This document shows, in pieces, positions 61,162 through 64,000 of a stretch of DNA of 64,000 nucleotides; the first letter of the stretch is position 1, and the number at the start of each line of letters is the position of its first letter. Source of the stretch: Symsagittifera roscoffensis (Eukaryota > Xenacoelomorpha > Acoela > Convolutidae); assembly GCF_963678635.1 (NCBI RefSeq), contig NC_087063.1, forward strand, positions 47,937,220-48,001,219, in the 5' to 3' direction. A program made the position numbers and the translations under genes. A model generated the notes under the pieces. The model was not told the origin of the DNA. It was given only the letters and a program-made list of their open reading frames with translations, and searched no databases.

Positions 61162-61496
61162 GGGAGTCTGGTTTCTTGATAAATTATAGTGTCATCTTTT
61201 AAATCTCGTCTTAATTGAACTTTTCAAATGGTATTTTCCAATCAAAAATTATTTTTTCTTGGATCCTTTATTTTTAGTGTCGGCATTACAATTTGAGGGG
61301 TTGTTTATTCAAATGTGTGGTTTCCAATTTTTATCAAGGAGATCGTAAGTTAATCTTCCATGTGCTCCGTGGAAGGAGAATTTATTGTCTAGTTTTATAT
61401 GACCTTGGTATCTTTCAAGTTCGGCTTGATGTGCAGGGTCTGGAAAAACTTGAAATTTTACCAATTTTTTGGTTGTGCTTTTGTCTGATGTAATTT

Positions 61497-62640
61497 TTAA
61501 TCGTTTAAGTCTGACGATCGACAGTCCTGAGTATGGATTATAGAAGGTATATATCTAATTGTCTTTTTTGAGTATCGATCGTATTTGTAGATTAGTTCTG
61601 TGGTTATAAGCGGATGAGGTAAAGATTGAGCTGTTATATTTGGAGGTGCTAGAGGCAAGGGATGGTGAATTATATTTCTTAGTCTTACTGTGATTTCAAA
61701 TTTTAGTGTCAAAATATCTTGTGTAATTATTTGTATGTTATGTTCTTGTATGTCTTTGTCGATATCTTGTCGATATTGTAATCTGTTTAGTGCCTAGTTG
61801 TAAAACTTGTTACTTTCGTGATGTTGTCCAAATAATGGAGGGGGTGCTACGATTGTATTCTAATCTAATCGTAGGTGTATGTTATTGGTTGACTTTTCGC
61901 TATATCTAGCGTCGAGATTTGTAGGAAAATTTGTAGAAAAGGGTGTTTGTGAGATTTGAAATAATGAAGGGGTTGAGGAAGTAAAAGAGTTTCTGGCAGT
62001 GACAAAGTTGTGTAAGATGAAACGTCTATTGGATCGTTCACTAAATTTGGTTCATCTTGAATAAAGGCTTGTGTCATCCAAAATGGGAGAAGTTCTTTAG
62101 TAGTTGGGGGATTTTCTCGAATTTGTTCAGATGTAGGTGTTGAACCTTAATAATCTGATGGGATGTTTGATGTGTTTTGTTGTGATGAGGTCTGGGGAGT
62201 ACTTTGAATTGTACTACTGGAGAGGTTTATAGGATTTGCTATTGGTGAATGAGGTATGTTAAATTGAACTCTGGGGATTTGAAAATTTCTATTTCGTCTT
62301 GAATGTATAATTGGTCTGTTTATTTCGAGCGTATAATGATTTTGACTTTGGTGTTTTGCTCTATTAAGATTTTGTAGGAAAGGGGGTATATATTATGTTT
62401 TGGTTCGGATTGTGGTTCGCTGAGAGATGCTTGGCGAACTAGTGCGTGTCTTTCGCGTGCGTGTCTTTCTTCAAATGTGTATGGATTGTCTTGAAAAGAG
62501 ATGCGTCTTAATGATTGGGGGTTATTTGTTTGACTATTTGCTGGTGTTGTTGGAGTTTCTTGGGATTTTGTTGTTGGGGACTGATGTGAGGGTTGTTGAT
62601 TAGCAATTTTGGAAAAATTATAAAAAAAATTATTTATTTA
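61497..62640 (-). pseudogene. Ser/Pro-rich coding block between integrase and env-like block
   Basis: Minus-strand pieces with QSLRRISFQDNPYTFEERHA, then RNFQIPRVQFNIPHSPIANP, then a piece starting at 62,077 (MTQAFIQDEPNLVNDPIDVS), then one at 61,712 (MTLKFEITVRLRN). These are open for 60-70 codons each and separated by stops or shifts. Together they look like the N-terminal part of the element's third ORF or a linker protein. No family recognised. Confidence 0.4.
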
Positions 62641-63628
62641 CGAAGAAATTTTGTGTTTATTGTAATATTCTTCGATGAAAAGGATTCACAGTATTGTTGC
62701 TGATGCGAAAGTAGTAATAGTCTTTTTTATACATTTACATACTGTAATTATGAGGGATGTCCGAAAGGTGAGAAATATTATAAAAAGAAGAAACACATCT
62801 GTTCTACTAAATAGATGTTGGAACGTTTAGATAATTATTTGAAATTTCGTACCTGAGGAGGTGGTCAAGGATTTTGGAACAATTAATGTATGTTTGGGCT
62901 AGGGAATAAGAAATGATGTAAATAATGCAAAAAATTATCAGGAGGAGGATGAATTTTTCTAGGATATCGGATTTTAAGGTTGAACAAAGTTTGAAAAAAT
63001 TTGAAAGGCTTGAAAAAAAAGTTTGAAAGAGTATTTTGAACTTTGTTGACTGTTCGAAAAAGAAGTATTTGAAGAAATGATTGGTTCCGACGAAATACTT
63101 TTTTTATTTTTGAGGCTAAAATTGGGTGTGGTCGGAATATTTATTTGTTTTTTGACAAGTGGGTTAGATTTGGGCAATTTTTGGCGAAGAAAAGTTTTGA
63201 GGGCTCTTAAGTGTCTTTCTAGTTTTGTTTTATTTATTGGATGATCGGGGGTATCTATGAGATATTCGTAATTGAGGCTAAATGATCATGTCCATTTTAT
63301 GCTTTAGGCTAATTTATTTTTTTTGCTTGAGGGGTTTTTGAGGTTTAAGTTGGGACAATATTGATGATCTTTGTTCTACTTGATAGGGGAGGGTTGTAAT
63401 ATTGAGACTTTGTTTGTTTCAGGTGTCAATGTTTAGCGGTTTGCTTACTTTTGACCTGGAGGTCCTTAAGTTATGGTTAGAAATTCGCTAAATTGTAATT
63501 GTTTGTCGGCTAAAAAAGTCGTGTCAAAAATGAGATGATGATTCGGAAAAGGTTCTTATTGGTAGAATTTTTTCTTCTAGTTTTCAATTTTTTCTTCCTG
63601 TTTGAGTTATCTTTTTGTTATCTAAGTA
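62641..63628 (-). pseudogene. Poorly preserved part of the retroelement after integrase
   Basis: Only one short frame (62,974-63,177, lysine/serine/asparagine-rich, starting MPKSNPLVKKQ) is open here. I see no conserved motif. It fills the gap between the integrase terminus and the Ser/Pro-rich block. Confidence 0.3.
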
Positions 63629-64000
63629 TTATGATGTTTGTTTGTTAGGTTCTTTTTTATTTTTTTCTAATGGTTTTTGGATAGAATTCATATCAGAGTT
63701 TTGATTTTGTTCGCGATCGGAGTTATTTTGAATAACTTTGAGTCCTGTGAAGGAGATTAATTGAGTCATTTCGTGAAGAGCGTACTCTTTCGGATAATAA
63801 GGTAAAAAATTGTTTCGGTGTAGAACAATTTCTTTTTTGTTTAGGTCTATAAGTTTGTATGTTACATCAGTGGGTTTATCAATTATTTGATATCGTCCTT
63901 TTCGGAGTGGTTGTAGTTTTTTAGAAATTCCTTTTTTGTTGTAAGATTTGGAATTAAACCGTATGTTCCAATTTTTAAGTTTATAGCTGATATGAATCGA
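63629..64000 (-). pseudogene. Integrase C-terminal fragment (Ty3/gypsy-type pol), cut by window edge
   Basis: The minus strand from the right edge is open for 124 codons to a TAA at 63,629-63,631. It contains KLQPLRKGRYQIIDKPTDVT and YKLIDLNKKEIVLHR, then NNFLPYYPKEYALHEM. The succession L.P...GP(Y/F).I..K.TDVTYK(L/I)...HRN.LLPYYPKE is the standard end of Ty3/gypsy integrases (after the zinc finger and the D,D35E core, both of which would lie beyond 64,000). Integrase joins the cDNA of the element to host DNA. The coding direction shows that gag and most of pol lie to the right of this window. This fragment itself is intact, but the downstream blocks are broken. Confidence 0.85.

Noticed and set aside
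61293-61493. Plus-strand 66-codon frame
   Set aside because: Lies antisense within the retroelement's degraded coding region; no other support.

Overview
The window reads as AT-rich nuclear DNA of an animal, probably a small invertebrate. A nematode is my first guess: splice acceptors of the TTTCAG type, CpG-containing repeats that have not decayed, many short non-autonomous DNA transposons, and a glycosyltransferase family 31 gene. Nothing fixes the species. There is no prokaryotic gene organisation, no rRNA, no convincing tRNA and no CRISPR array.

Region 1 (1-38,780) is one uninterrupted head-to-tail satellite array. The monomer is about 185 bp, giving roughly 210 copies. It runs off the left edge and stops sharply at a (TTAC)29 microsatellite (38,782-38,897). 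It is organised in higher-order repeats that change along the array: about 926 bp pentamers on the left, then trimers (~555 bp), an octamer (~1,481 bp), tetramers (~740 bp), and a near-consensus block at the right edge. Short open frames inside it are by-products of the repeat. The monomer does look like a short exon plus a 48-bp nematode-sized intron, and it carries a 10-bp match to the left half of the mammalian CENP-B box.

Region 2 (38.9-50.4 kb) is repeat-rich, mostly non-coding DNA. It holds a decayed Ty3/gypsy-type gag (minus strand, 39.3-39.8 kb), a 900-bp TA-flanked element with CCCGGGTTGACC termini and two partial copies, a 382-bp element with 21-bp terminal inverted repeats and a second copy, and several tandem or segmental duplications. 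The likely first exon of a Golgi glycosyltransferase lies at 42.77 kb, and most of these repeats would then sit in its 7.3-kb first intron.

Region 3 (50.4-51.2 kb) has two clear exons of a GT31 (beta-1,3-galactosyltransferase-like) catalytic domain including the DDD motif. The 270-bp intron between them has inverted-repeat ends and sits between two copies of CTGAAGGT that supply both splice sites, so it looks like a transposon-derived intron. The coding sequence then runs into an 18-G homopolymer and the rest of the catalytic domain is not found, so the gene is probably broken or misassembled.

Region 4 (51.3-57.6 kb) contains a degraded gag-like frame, an unidentified open frame, minor tandem repeats and a 243-bp fold-back element. 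Region 5 (57.6-64.0 kb) is, on the minus strand, the 3' part of a degraded LTR retroelement: the C-terminus of an integrase at the right edge, followed by a long, frame-broken, env-like coding stretch and at least one further coding block. Its 5' part lies beyond the right edge.
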